From JADFDG01 sp965232985 (GTDB lineage Bacteria; Pseudomonadota; Gammaproteobacteria; Pseudomonadales; JADFDG01), in the NCBI GenBank assembly GCA_965232985.1, contig CBDDRC010000016.1:1-64000 (forward strand): a DNA stretch of 64,000 bases. Reading direction: 5' to 3'. A program made the translations under genes and the position numbers. Shown here piece by piece: positions 1 through 7,360 of the stretch. Numbering within the stretch: the stretch's first letter is position 1; every line of letters starts with the position of its first letter. The notes under the pieces were generated by a model. That model had not been told where the DNA came from. It searched no databases and saw nothing but the letters and a program-made list of their open reading frames with translations.

Positions 1-25
1 CGAGCCACAGGGGCTTCGGGAGACA

Positions 26-277
26 GTGCACGTGGATGTAACGATGGCGTTTGGTCGTGCAGTAAAGGCCCGGCGGGCCGAATGTGGCCTGACCCAGGAG
101 GCGCTGGCCGAGAAGGGCGAGCTGGGGCGCGCTTTCCTCTCGGCCATGGAGCGTGGTGAAAAGGCTCCGACCATCAAGACCGTCTGGAAGCTGGCTCAGG
201 CACTGGAATGCAAGCCGTCGGATCTCTGGATGACGGCGGAGCGGTTGCTGGAGACGCCGCCCAAGAAACGCCGCTGA
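26..277 (+). CDS. XRE-family helix-turn-helix regulator
   Basis: Small DNA-binding protein, 83 aa from GTG at 26, or 77 aa from ATG at 44, which gives the more usual N-terminus MAFGRAVKARR. Residues about 9-66 form a Cro/C1-type HTH: LTQEALAEKG is helix 2 with its turn, and the following AFLSAMERGEKAPTIKT is the recognition helix and its usual ERGxKxPT tail. There is no second domain, so it is a minimal repressor or activator of the kind carried by phages and islands. It converges with the leftward gene ending at 279, leaving one base between the stops. It probably controls island genes, but no operator can be assigned. The family call is secure; the target is unknown. Confidence 0.85.
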   Translation: MHVDVTMAFGRAVKARRAECGLTQEALAEKGELGRAFLSAMERGEKAPTIKTVWKLAQALECKPSDLWMTAERLLETPPKKRR

Positions 278-278
278 T

Positions 279-695
279 TCAGCGCCGGCGTGTGTCGGGT
301 TTGACCTGCTCGCCCTGGCTGAAGAAATCCGCCAGCAGCACGCGGATCATCGTTCGTGCTTTCTCCACTTCCGGCAGTTCGCCGTCGTTGAGAATCACGT
401 GGTCGCCCAGCAGTGTCCCGAGTTCCGAGATCACTTCGTACTCGAACACGCCGGGAAAGCCGGATGCTGAATCCCGCCAGCGCGTCTCGACCTGTCGCCA
501 GACTTCGGGCAGGAAAGTGCAGCACTGCCACAGCAGTTCCAGACACCCCTGATCCCAAGCGTCCAGAACCCGCCTGGCGCGATCCGGCTGTCCGCTGGAC
601 ACCAAGACCCCCTCGAACAGGAACGCGCCCCAGACGGCTGCCAGATCGGCAGGGATGGACGTGCCGGCACAGCCCGGCTGAGTACACCGGTTCAT
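279..695 (-). CDS. Small uncharacterised protein, partner of the TIM-barrel gene
   Basis: A 138 aa protein that I do not recognise. Its ATG overlaps the TGA of the upstream TIM-barrel gene as ATGA (692-695), so the two are probably translationally coupled and made together. The N-terminus has a close pair of cysteines (C4 and C9, in NRCTQPGCAGT). Two more adjacent cysteines lie mid-protein (WQCCTF), in a mostly helical, Leu/Trp-rich stretch. No signal peptide or membrane segment is seen. The strict coupling suggests a subunit, substrate-presenting partner or chaperone of its neighbour; that is inference. Longer reading in the same frame back to 899 is antisense-like and was not used. Confidence 0.7.
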   Translation of the reverse strand: MNRCTQPGCAGTSIPADLAAVWGAFLFEGVLVSSGQPDRARRVLDAWDQGCLELLWQCCTFLPEVWRQVETRWRDSASGFPGVFEYEVISELGTLLGDHVILNDGELPEVEKARTMIRVLLADFFSQGEQVKPDTRRR

Positions 696-1477
696 GCCGC
701 CACCTCCAGTGCCTTGCGCACCGACTGACGTCCTTCCGAGAACACCGTGGCGTTCGGGTGGACGTAAGCCAGCAACTGGAACCACCAGGGCTCCTCCGTG
801 AGTTGGCGGTGCTGATCGGCATGCCCGTTGTTGCTGCTGACGTGGACCTCCAGGCAGCGCTCGCACGCGAGCATCTCGCACACCAGGTTCCGCTCCCACG
901 TGTTGGTCGTGATGGCGAGGATGTGCAGGTGCGAGAGATCCAGCGCATAGCGCACGCCGGATTCCAGCAAGGCCCGGTATTCGCGCCAGGACGACAGCGC
1001 CCAGTAGTCCCCGTGGGTCGGGTAGTGACCCTCAACTCCCACGGGGACACCGAACAGATCTTCCAGTTCGTGGGTGTACCGGAAGACCTCCTGCAGCGAT
1101 GCCGTCTGCCGTCGCCCGGCGTGAGCCGTGTAGGCGGGCGCCTCCAGTGCCTGCGACACGCGCGCCAGCTCGCGGAAGTAATCCCGCTCCTGCGGCCAGT
1201 CGCAGATGTCGGCCCAGCGATGCACGCCGCGCACGCGGACGTTGGCGTGCAGGCGCCAGAGGATCGACGGAAATGCCTGCCGGACTTGCTGCGCCGTTTC
1301 CACGGTGAACAGCCCGTGGTTCTGCGGGCAGATCTGCACGTGGTCCGTCGAGAGTCGGCCCCAGAGAGGTTCTTCCGGCGGCGACACGAACAGCTCAGCG
1401 ATGGCGACCAGGTGCGGCGTGCGCCCATAGGCGCCGTGCGATACGTGAATCGGCAAACGGCTACATGGCGTGCTCAT
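692..1477 (-). CDS. TIM-barrel metalloprotein, sugar-isomerase/AP-endonuclease-2-like
   Basis: A 261 aa protein with the pattern of a xylose-isomerase-like or DUF692/MNIO-like TIM barrel. Likely metal ligands appear at the ends of successive strands: H78 (LHAN), H119 (TAHAG), E149 (GVEGH), D180 and H183 (ALDLSHLH), H212 (EVHVS), D221 and H223 (GHADQH), and E248 (VFSEG). This is a full acidic/histidine metal site, so the protein is likely an active enzyme. The substrate cannot be read from sequence. The start is ATG at 1477, which overlaps the end of the upstream DUF6878-like gene by 17 bases; an ATG at 1531 would add 18 residues. It is followed by a coupled 138 aa gene. Family-level call only: isomerase, endonuclease or peptide-modifying MNIO relative are all open. 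Confidence 0.7.
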   Translation of the reverse strand: MSTPCSRLPIHVSHGAYGRTPHLVAIAELFVSPPEEPLWGRLSTDHVQICPQNHGLFTVETAQQVRQAFPSILWRLHANVRVRGVHRWADICDWPQERDYFRELARVSQALEAPAYTAHAGRRQTASLQEVFRYTHELEDLFGVPVGVEGHYPTHGDYWALSSWREYRALLESGVRYALDLSHLHILAITTNTWERNLVCEMLACERCLEVHVSSNNGHADQHRQLTEEPWWFQLLAYVHPNATVFSEGRQSVRKALEVAA

Positions 1478-1898
1478 GGACTTCGCTCTCCGTGTAGTAA
1501 GCCGTGTGCTCCAAATGAATCGCATCGTCATTCACGTTGATGGTGACCGTGCCGCACGCGCCGTCATCGTTCTCCCAACCGCCGTGGAGGCTGTCGACCC
1601 AGCGCATGGTGAAGTCGCGCACGGCTTCATCGAGTGCCACTTCGGTCTCACGCATCGAGCAAGCGCGTTGGCCGTAGCCGAGGTACTGCACATCGACGAC
1701 GTGTTGTTTCACCTTCAGTTCGGACAGCGTGGCCAGCAGCTCCGGCGGCTGCACTGCGAGGTCATAGGTGTCACCGGAATCGCCCGCGCCGGAGTAGTCG
1801 ACAGTGGCAACGGTGACGCCTTGTTCCAGAAGCGCCTTGATGAGGATTTCGCGGTTCTTCTCTTGCGCCTGCGTGGCAAGTGCCAGGTAATCGGACAT
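1461..1898 (-). CDS. DUF6878-like protein of mobile elements
   Basis: A 145 aa acidic protein. The conserved-looking blocks are VATVDYSGAGDSGDTYD near residues 30-45 and GGWENDDGACGTV near residue 106-118, the signature I associate with the DUF6878 family. That family is found almost only on plasmids and integrative elements and has no known function. The start is supported by GGAG seven bases before the ATG. It ends inside the beginning of the TIM-barrel gene, implying co-expression. The upstream gap contains a terminator-like hairpin (1944-1973), so its expression relative to the DUF932 gene may be attenuated. No membrane segment or catalytic motif is visible. Confidence 0.7.
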   Translation of the reverse strand: MSDYLALATQAQEKNREILIKALLEQGVTVATVDYSGAGDSGDTYDLAVQPPELLATLSELKVKQHVVDVQYLGYGQRACSMRETEVALDEAVRDFTMRWVDSLHGGWENDDGACGTVTINVNDDAIHLEHTAYYTESEVHEHAM

Positions 1899-1943
1899 GG
1901 GATTGCTCCTGCGCCGTAAGGCGCTTGTTCGTCAGGGAAAGCA

Positions 1944-1973
1944 CAAACAAAAAGCCCGGCGCGAGGCCGGGCT
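1944..1973 (-). terminator. Hairpin with U-run between DUF932 and DUF6878 genes
   Basis: On the minus strand an 8-bp stem (AGCCCGGC/GCCGGGCT) with a 5-base loop is followed by TTTTTGTTTG. It has the form of a rho-independent terminator or attenuator inside the leftward island gene run. A similar palindrome lies at 3567-3595. Confidence 0.6.
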
Positions 1974-1995
1974 GTTGTGCCGTCATTTGGTTGGA

Positions 1996-2955
1996 TCAGG
2001 CGACCATTGTCAGTGCGTGATCGAGCGCCTTCTGTTTCAAGTCGGCACCGTGTCCGAACCAGGCCGAGTCGAGGCGGTTGTCGGTGTTGCGCGCCCGGCG
2101 CTCGTGATCGACGTATTGCGTGACTGCGTTGAGCAGTCCGAACGCCGTTCCCTTGGACGAGGACAGATCAGCGCCCATGCCCTTGCCATCGAACAATTCG
2201 AGGGTGCGGGTCATCAGGCGCTCGCTGGTCTGGATCGTTCCCGGCTTCGACTCATCCGAGAACACACGCAGGAAATAGTTCTGCGCTTCGAGCGGCTTGA
2301 CCTTGCGCTCGCTCAGGGCCTTCAGCCGGTACATGAACTCGTCCCACGCCGACACACAGATTCCGAGCTGCTTCTTCACGGCTTGCGGATCAAACGTGGT
2401 GGAGTGGGGCACCTTCACCGCGCCGGTCTTGCCGTCCAGCGCGATCGACAACGTGTTGTTGCAGACCACACGCACGCTGGTGAACTGCGCCGTGGTTGCT
2501 AGCGTGCCGTCGCAGGCGGTGGCCAACAGGACATAACCGTTGGTGACGTCATCGCCCTTGAGCGCACCGGATTGCCCGGTGCGTGCCAGTGCCCAGACCT
2601 TGCGACCGCCCTTGAGCACACCAGCCGTTTCCAGCTCGAAGCCGGAGATTTCGGTGAGGTCGCGATAGAACTCGAGGATTTCGCGTGGCTGCACGACCTT
2701 GTAGCGCGCACTGACGACTGACAGGGGTGCTTTGCTGTCAGATCGGAAAAGCACCTTGTGGTCATCGAACGATTTGATGCCGCCGAGATGCCCGGCTTTG
2801 CCGGTCATAAAGCAGACCGGCGATTCGACGATCTGCCAGTCCATGCCAGCCTGCTTGGCCCAGACCGAGAGCGGTTGTTTCGGGGTGAGTTGATTGCCGA
2901 GACCGTGCCAGGGTGTTTCCCCGACATAGGCCATCGTCTGAACGAGATGTGCCAT
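1996..2955 (-). CDS. DUF932 (phage/plasmid TIGR03299-like) protein
   Basis: A 319 aa cytoplasmic protein. The opening AHLVQTMAYVGETPWHGLG and the later VVQPREILEFYRDL and VRVVCNNTLSIAL blocks are characteristic of the DUF932/TIGR03299 family, which is carried by conjugative plasmids, phages and islands. No enzymatic role is established for the family. I chose ATG at 2955 because GGAG precedes it by eight bases; the ATG at 2991 has no such site and adds non-family residues. It lies downstream of the RadC-like gene in the same direction with a 99-base gap. DUF932 and RadC genes are often found together on mobile DNA, which fits an element-maintenance or anti-defence role, but that is inference. 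Confidence 0.85.
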   Translation of the reverse strand: MAHLVQTMAYVGETPWHGLGNQLTPKQPLSVWAKQAGMDWQIVESPVCFMTGKAGHLGGIKSFDDHKVLFRSDSKAPLSVVSARYKVVQPREILEFYRDLTEISGFELETAGVLKGGRKVWALARTGQSGALKGDDVTNGYVLLATACDGTLATTAQFTSVRVVCNNTLSIALDGKTGAVKVPHSTTFDPQAVKKQLGICVSAWDEFMYRLKALSERKVKPLEAQNYFLRVFSDESKPGTIQTSERLMTRTLELFDGKGMGADLSSSKGTAFGLLNAVTQYVDHERRARNTDNRLDSAWFGHGADLKQKALDHALTMVA

Positions 2956-3054
2956 AAAATTTCTCCAGATGAAGGGCATAGAAGCCCGCACCGGAGGGGT
3001 GGGGCCAATGTGGCTGTGTGGTGCGAACCGTGATGTCGTCGTTGCGACGATGGG

Positions 3055-3549
3055 TCAGAGCAGGCCACGTTCGGCGAAGCTGACGTACTTGGTGCGGGAT
3101 ACAACGAAGTGGTCCAGCACGCGGACATCGATCAGGGCGAGGGCATCGACCAGACGACGCGTGATCTGACGATCCGCGGTCGATGGCTCGCACTCACCGG
3201 AAGGATGGTTGTGGGCAAAGATCACGGCACCGGCGTTGAACTCCAGCGCCTTCTGTACGACAACGCGGGGATACACGGAAGCACCATCCACCGTGCCGGT
3301 GAATAGCGTCTCGAAGCGAATCAATTGATGTTGCGTGTTGAGGAAGAGGGCGCAGAAGTGCTCGTTCTTTTCTTGCGCCAGTGCGAGTTGAACAAAGCGT
3401 GCAGCATTCGCAGGATTGCCCATGACTTCCTTGCCGGCCATGCCGTCGAGCAGGATGTCAGCGGCGACCCTGACGATGTCCTCTGGCCGGAAGTAGCCGC
3501 GCACCCGGTAGAGGCCTTGCTCGTTCTTGATGAAGAGTGGTTTGGTCAT
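3055..3549 (-). CDS. RadC-like JAMM-domain protein
   Basis: A 164 aa version of the RadC/MPN domain. The metal-binding JAMM motif is visible as IFAHNHPSGECEPSTADRQ, near residues 109-127. The N-terminal helix-hairpin-helix of chromosomal RadC is lacking, as usual for the short forms on islands and plasmids. The fold is that of a zinc hydrolase, but no substrate is known for bacterial RadC and the old DNA-repair role is not supported. The start at 3549 has GGAG six bases upstream; the frame is open further but without family similarity. Its neighbours are the glycine-zipper gene upstream and the DUF932 gene downstream, a common island arrangement. Confidence 0.85.
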   Translation of the reverse strand: MTKPLFIKNEQGLYRVRGYFRPEDIVRVAADILLDGMAGKEVMGNPANAARFVQLALAQEKNEHFCALFLNTQHQLIRFETLFTGTVDGASVYPRVVVQKALEFNAGAVIFAHNHPSGECEPSTADRQITRRLVDALALIDVRVLDHFVVSRTKYVSFAERGLL

Positions 3550-3566
3550 ATGAGACTCCAGAAACG

Positions 3567-3595
3567 CGAAAGCCCGCGCAAGGCGGGCTTCTTCG
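3567..3595. repeat. Intergenic palindrome before the RadC-like gene
   Basis: AAGCCCGC-GCAAG-GCGGGCTT forms an 8-bp perfect stem between the glycine-zipper gene and the RadC-like gene. It resembles the 1944-1973 hairpin in sequence and position, but only a short T-tract follows (TTCTTCG on plus). It may be an attenuator or transcript-stabilising hairpin. Confidence 0.45.
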
Positions 3596-3662
3596 TGAAG
3601 GGACGAACTCGTCGAGCGACGGGATTCCGCCAAGGTGGCCGGCTTCAATCGTCGCAACGAGA

Positions 3663-4142
3663 CTAGCTGGGGCGGCGTCTTCCAAAGACGCGAGCGAGCC
3701 ACGCACCTAGCCCGCGGTGTTGGTCGGGCGCGGTTACCGGGTCAGGCATGAATGGCGGGGCCAGTTCCTCATCTTCGTCCGGCATTGCCGGCGGAACCGC
3801 AGGTGCGGCCATGTCGTGGCGCTTACCGAACACGAACTCGCAGTGCGTGCAACGGAAGTTGTCGAGGACGTTCTCGTCGATGACGTGGCCCAGCGTTATG
3901 CCCGCGGTGCCTCCTGCGAAGCCACCTACCAGGCTACCGACTACGGCACCTGCGAGGCCGCCGACCACCACGCCAACGGGACCAAACGCCGCGCCTGCGA
4001 CGGCACCGGTTTCCGCGCCGGCTGACGCGGCTGCAAAGCCACCAACGGCTCCGGCAACAGTTCCGACTGTTCCGCCGGCCTTACGGGCGAAATTGAGGGG
4101 AACCACAGCGATGCTGTGGCAGCGAGGACAGATATGGGACAT
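3663..4142 (-). CDS. Glycine-zipper protein with split CxxC zinc-ribbon halves
   Basis: A 159 aa protein with an unusual layout. It starts with one CxxC knuckle (C5 and C8, ICPRCHS). A long Gly/Ala/Val-rich segment at about residues 22-86 follows, with GxxxG-type repeats that form a glycine-zipper membrane hairpin. A second CxxC (C98 and C101, FRCTHCEF) comes next, so the four cysteines could assemble one zinc ribbon across the insertion. The tail is acidic and Pro-rich, ending in a basic GRRRPS. The start has GGAG five bases before the ATG. It heads the leftward island gene run. The function is unknown; a membrane-associated sensor or scaffold is one guess. Confidence 0.65.
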   Translation of the reverse strand: MSHICPRCHSIAVVPLNFARKAGGTVGTVAGAVGGFAAASAGAETGAVAGAAFGPVGVVVGGLAGAVVGSLVGGFAGGTAGITLGHVIDENVLDNFRCTHCEFVFGKRHDMAAPAVPPAMPDEDEELAPPFMPDPVTAPDQHRGLGAWLARVFGRRRPS

Positions 4143-4307
4143 GGGAACTCCTGAATGGCTGCGCTTACGCAGCAGTTGTGCCGGAAGGCACCGTCCATTG
4201 CTTCGTTTTTTACGAAGCTAGGTTCGGCATCAGGAGGGTGGTGTATATCTCAGAAAATTTGGAATCAACTTGGCTGGACAGATTCGGCACCAAGGATTCG
4301 CTAATGT

Positions 4308-5885
4308 TCATCCTTCGCTCGCGAGGTGAACGACATTAAAGGTAGGTTCAAGAGAACTTTCTATTTCAAGAATCAGCGGCTCGATATCAATCCTATCGGA
4401 GGATTCTGACCGCCTTGCTACCAGCTTTCTCTGAACGATAACTTCGTCGGCCGGCAATTCAAACTTTCCATTTTCGGATTTTCTGGGGGCTCCAGAGACG
4501 GAGAAGATAACCCCAAATACGTGTGTGCCAATGCTGGCGCCGCAGGCAAATACAATGGCGGTTTTCTTGTCTTCGTCCAGTTGTCCTCCGTCGATGGAAA
4601 AAGACGCCAGGAATGTCCCGGGAGGCGACCTTAAAAGATGGTCAAGTTGCAAGATGGATTCTTTGGCCCTAATTAGCTCATCGATCGTTGATTCGACCTT
4701 CTCGGAGACGTCAAAGTCTCGTGCAATTCGGACTGCTGCTTCTGTAACTTGGAGCTCGCTTGCAAGGGGAAGTGTCTGCTGGAGTGTTCCGACTTTGAAT
4801 GCAAGCTTTGGGATTCCGTCGAACTCCAATTCGGCAGTTAATGGTATTCCGGAAGAAAGAAGCGCCAATAATCTAGTCGCATCTCTAAGTTGAACAATGT
4901 CAAGGCTCAGTGAGCTTCCGCGAGAGAGATCGTACTTTGCAGATCCTGTCCATGGGTTAAACACAAGATCAAAAAAATCGCCTTCAAGCCTGACCTTTCT
5001 CATTTCTTCTGGGACGAATTTGTTCATCTGGGAAACGTACATGTTTGCCCTGAAGGAAATTCCTGGGGAGTGGTCGTATTCTTTGAATCTTAGTGTTCCT
5101 GATGAGAGTGGCTTAATGTCTGGCATTGAAAGAGCGCCAGTTTCAGACTCAAACAGTGGGTCCTTTTCTTTGATTCCAAATCTAAATCTGTGGCCGACGA
5201 GATTCTTCACGTCGGCTGCCTTTGAGAGTCCGATGCTTACGTCAACAAGGCGCTCTAAGCTTTCTTTCCCTTCGGTTGTGAATGTGAATATTCCGTAACC
5301 ATTCTCGTGCCCAACGGATTCTAAATGTTTCTTTTTGTTTGATACATATTGGTCATAATCTTCACCAATTTCATTCCTGATTTTTTTGGTAAGTTCGAAT
5401 CCATCAAGGCTGTTGATGCGGTCGTTTATCGAGTGACGAATTCGGAGCGTTTTCTTGTGCAGGTTTGGGATAGTGCTGCCTTGATGTTCGCGATGAACGC
5501 GCTTAAGGATTTTGGATATGTGTGTGTTCCCGATGTGTACGAGGTGGGCTGACTGCGCAACCCCCTCACCATCAAAGCTGATAAATAATACAAACGTCGG
5601 AATTGGTGAAGTTGCCAATCTCCACAGATTGGATAGGCTAATCGAATCTCCGCCTCGGCTTTTGTCGGTGGATTTTACTTGAACTTTGCATTCAATTGCA
5701 GGCTTGTGCAGTTTTTCGGAAGACGATATATCTTGAATCGGGAATTCTAGAAGAAAGTCCCATCCGGTTTTGTCAACTTGCGCCTTATTTGCTGCAACGC
5801 CGACCTGTGAGCACCACAATCTAAGTGTGCTTTCGCCCATTTCTCCGAGATCTCTTTCGAGACTTCTCGATTTGGAGCTTGGCAT
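4308..5885 (-). CDS. DUF4365-like PD-(D/E)XK nuclease with a large unknown C-terminal region
   Basis: A 525 aa protein encoded by DNA visibly poorer in GC than its surroundings; one hand-counted 60-base line is 45% GC. Residues about 1-150 match the DUF4365 pattern: E18 in LGEMGES, D43 in TGWDF, then ECKVQVKST (E65, K67, Q69, K71), then PIPTFVLFISF and a hydrophobic VHIG strand. This is the layout of restriction-like PD-(D/E)XK nucleases. The remaining 375 residues are mixed alpha/beta and I recognise no family. There is no signal peptide. It sits alone between the integrase and the conserved island genes, a usual position for cargo. A defence role is plausible by position and domain, but unproven. 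Confidence 0.7.
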   Translation of the reverse strand: MPSSKSRSLERDLGEMGESTLRLWCSQVGVAANKAQVDKTGWDFLLEFPIQDISSSEKLHKPAIECKVQVKSTDKSRGGDSISLSNLWRLATSPIPTFVLFISFDGEGVAQSAHLVHIGNTHISKILKRVHREHQGSTIPNLHKKTLRIRHSINDRINSLDGFELTKKIRNEIGEDYDQYVSNKKKHLESVGHENGYGIFTFTTEGKESLERLVDVSIGLSKAADVKNLVGHRFRFGIKEKDPLFESETGALSMPDIKPLSSGTLRFKEYDHSPGISFRANMYVSQMNKFVPEEMRKVRLEGDFFDLVFNPWTGSAKYDLSRGSSLSLDIVQLRDATRLLALLSSGIPLTAELEFDGIPKLAFKVGTLQQTLPLASELQVTEAAVRIARDFDVSEKVESTIDELIRAKESILQLDHLLRSPPGTFLASFSIDGGQLDEDKKTAIVFACGASIGTHVFGVIFSVSGAPRKSENGKFELPADEVIVQRKLVARRSESSDRIDIEPLILEIESSLEPTFNVVHLASEG

Positions 5886-5948
5886 GGTTGTGGTCCTGTG
5901 GTTTTAGTCGGTGGCTGTTATGTATTGCCTGTGGATGTCATGGCCTGA

Positions 5949-7148
5949 CTATTTGGCGCAATTAGTTCTTAAGGTCTCAAGGTAATCGGCCCAAGCCTGC
6001 ATCATCTTCCGTCTCTCCGCCAAATGCTTGGTCCGGTTATAGGCTCTGCCGTTTGGGTCTCGCACCGCATGAGCGAGCTGATGCTCGATAAGATCTACCC
6101 GGACCCCAAGTTCTTCGTCCAGCAGGGTGCGGGCCATCGCCCTGAACCCGTGGCCAGACATTTCCGTCTTCTCGAACCCCATGTTCCTGAGTGCCGCCAA
6201 TATGGTGTTTTCGCTCATTGGCCGGTCGCCGCCCAGATTCGATGGGAAGACGTACTTCCCTCGGCCAGTGATGACATAAAGGTCTTCGAGGATTTCGACT
6301 GCCTGACGAGACAGGGGCACAAGGTGGGGCTCCCTCATCTTCATCTTCGATGCAGGGATGTTCCACTCGGCGGCTTTGAGGTCGATCTCGGACCATTCCG
6401 CGTGCCTGAGCTCACCAGGGCGGACGAACACCAAGGGGGCCAGTCGCAGGGCGCTCCGCCCCACAAACGTCCCGTGGTAGGCATCTATCGCTCGCAGCAG
6501 GTCTCCGACTCGCTTGGGGTCGGTTATGGCCGCGTGATGCGTCTGCCTCGCGACCCGGAGGGCTCCGCGTAGGTTTGTGGCCGGGTTGTGGGTGGCTCTG
6601 CCCGTGATGATGGCGTAGTTAAAAATCTGTGCGCAGGACTGCTGGGCGCGGCGGGCAGTATCGATGGCGCCTCGCTCCTGGATCCGCTCAAGGACGCGCA
6701 GCAGTTCCTGGGTCGTGATGTCGGCTACGGGGCGCTCGCCGAGCCAGGGGTAGATATCCTTCTCCAACCTTCGTCGCAGCTTCTCCGCGTGGGCCTCGGT
6801 CCAGGTGCCAAGGTTCTTGTTGAACCACTCACGGGCGATCACCTCGAAGGCGTCCTTGATGTCCTCGCCCGACTCGGCCGCCTTGATGGCCTTGCGGTTG
6901 GCGCCAGGGTCGATCTCGTTTCGCAGTTGTTGCCGTGCCTCGTCCCGCTTTTCACGGGCCTCCCGCAGGGATACCTCGGGGTAGGTTCCCAGTGACAACA
7001 ACTTCTCCTTGCCCCCAAACCGGTACTTCAGGCGCCACCACTTACCCCCATTCGGGTTCACGAGGAGGTAAAGACCGCCTCCGTCAGCGATCTTTCTGGG
7101 CTTTTCTGCCGGTTTTTCCGCACGAATTCGTAGATCGGTGAGTGCCAT
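5949..7148 (-). CDS. P4-type tyrosine recombinase (island integrase)
   Basis: A 399 aa site-specific recombinase that inserts and excises the island at tRNA-Met. Residues 1-80 are the DUF4102 arm-type DNA-binding domain (ADGGGLYLLV, GGKWWRLKYRF, LSLGTYPEVSL). The core-binding domain covers about 100-190. The catalytic domain follows with R243 (RPGELR), a beta-hairpin lysine near 268-270, H333 and R336 (SGHGFR), H360 (HQLAH) and the nucleophile Y370 (RAYNRTKH). All catalytic residues are present, so it should be active. The gene starts close to the 3' end of tRNA-Met, with a repeat array between them. Length and layout are normal for the family. Confidence 0.95.
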   Translation of the reverse strand: MALTDLRIRAEKPAEKPRKIADGGGLYLLVNPNGGKWWRLKYRFGGKEKLLSLGTYPEVSLREAREKRDEARQQLRNEIDPGANRKAIKAAESGEDIKDAFEVIAREWFNKNLGTWTEAHAEKLRRRLEKDIYPWLGERPVADITTQELLRVLERIQERGAIDTARRAQQSCAQIFNYAIITGRATHNPATNLRGALRVARQTHHAAITDPKRVGDLLRAIDAYHGTFVGRSALRLAPLVFVRPGELRHAEWSEIDLKAAEWNIPASKMKMREPHLVPLSRQAVEILEDLYVITGRGKYVFPSNLGGDRPMSENTILAALRNMGFEKTEMSGHGFRAMARTLLDEELGVRVDLIEHQLAHAVRDPNGRAYNRTKHLAERRKMMQAWADYLETLRTNCAK

Positions 7149-7155
7149 AGGGGTT

Positions 7156-7214
7156 GGGGGTAACAGGCTTTGTGCCCGAGGACGTTACCCCCGAAACTAC
7201 CCCCCGTTACCCCC
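7156..7214. repeat. GTTACCCCC repeat array between integrase gene and attachment site
   Basis: Exact copies of GTTACCCCC occur at 7184-7192 and 7206-7214, and an inverted exact copy (GGGGGTAAC) at 7156-7164. A 7/9 match, ACTACCCCC, lies at 7196-7204, so the three direct copies are spaced roughly one helical turn apart. Another partial inverted copy (GGGGGTAG) lies near 7240. The position just upstream of the integrase start and beside the predicted crossover fits integrase arm-type sites or an operator for integrase autoregulation. The copies are visible in the sequence; the role is inferred. Confidence 0.6.
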
Positions 7215-7257
7215 GGAACGCAATGGACCGGAATGGAAGCGGGGGTAGATTCGAGAA

Positions 7258-7281
7258 ACAAAAAACGCGGCCAAGGCCGCG
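7258..7281 (-). terminator. Rho-independent terminator after tRNA-Met
   Basis: Minus-strand CGCGGCC-TT-GGCCGCG followed by TTTTTTG lies 49 bases past the tRNA-Met CCA end. It is a textbook intrinsic terminator and also shields the tRNA from reading into the integrase. Confidence 0.85.
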
Positions 7282-7329
7282 TATTTGCTGGAGATTCCGG
7301 ACCATTGTGGAAGCGTCTGGAGGGTGTAC

Positions 7330-7360
7330 TGGTGGCTAGGCCCGGAATCGAACCGGGGAC
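7330..7360. other. Predicted island attachment site (tRNA 3' end)
   Basis: P4-type integrases recombine at the 3' portion of tRNA genes and rebuild the tRNA on one side. The tRNA-Met here is intact including CCA, and the integrase lies immediately beyond its 3' end, so the crossover should fall within about the last 30 bases of the tRNA. The matching repeat at the other island end is not in this window. The exact limits are inferred. Confidence 0.5.

Noticed and set aside
413..1540. 375-codon plus-strand open frame in the island
   Set aside because: Opposite the TIM-barrel and partner genes, which have ribosome sites, coupled starts and conserved metal residues; the plus frame is Arg/Pro-rich noise.
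4200..4218. GCTTCG-TTTTTTA-CGAAGC hairpin
   Set aside because: It could be a terminator after the 525 aa gene, but the T-run is in the loop and no tail follows on the minus strand; left unassigned.
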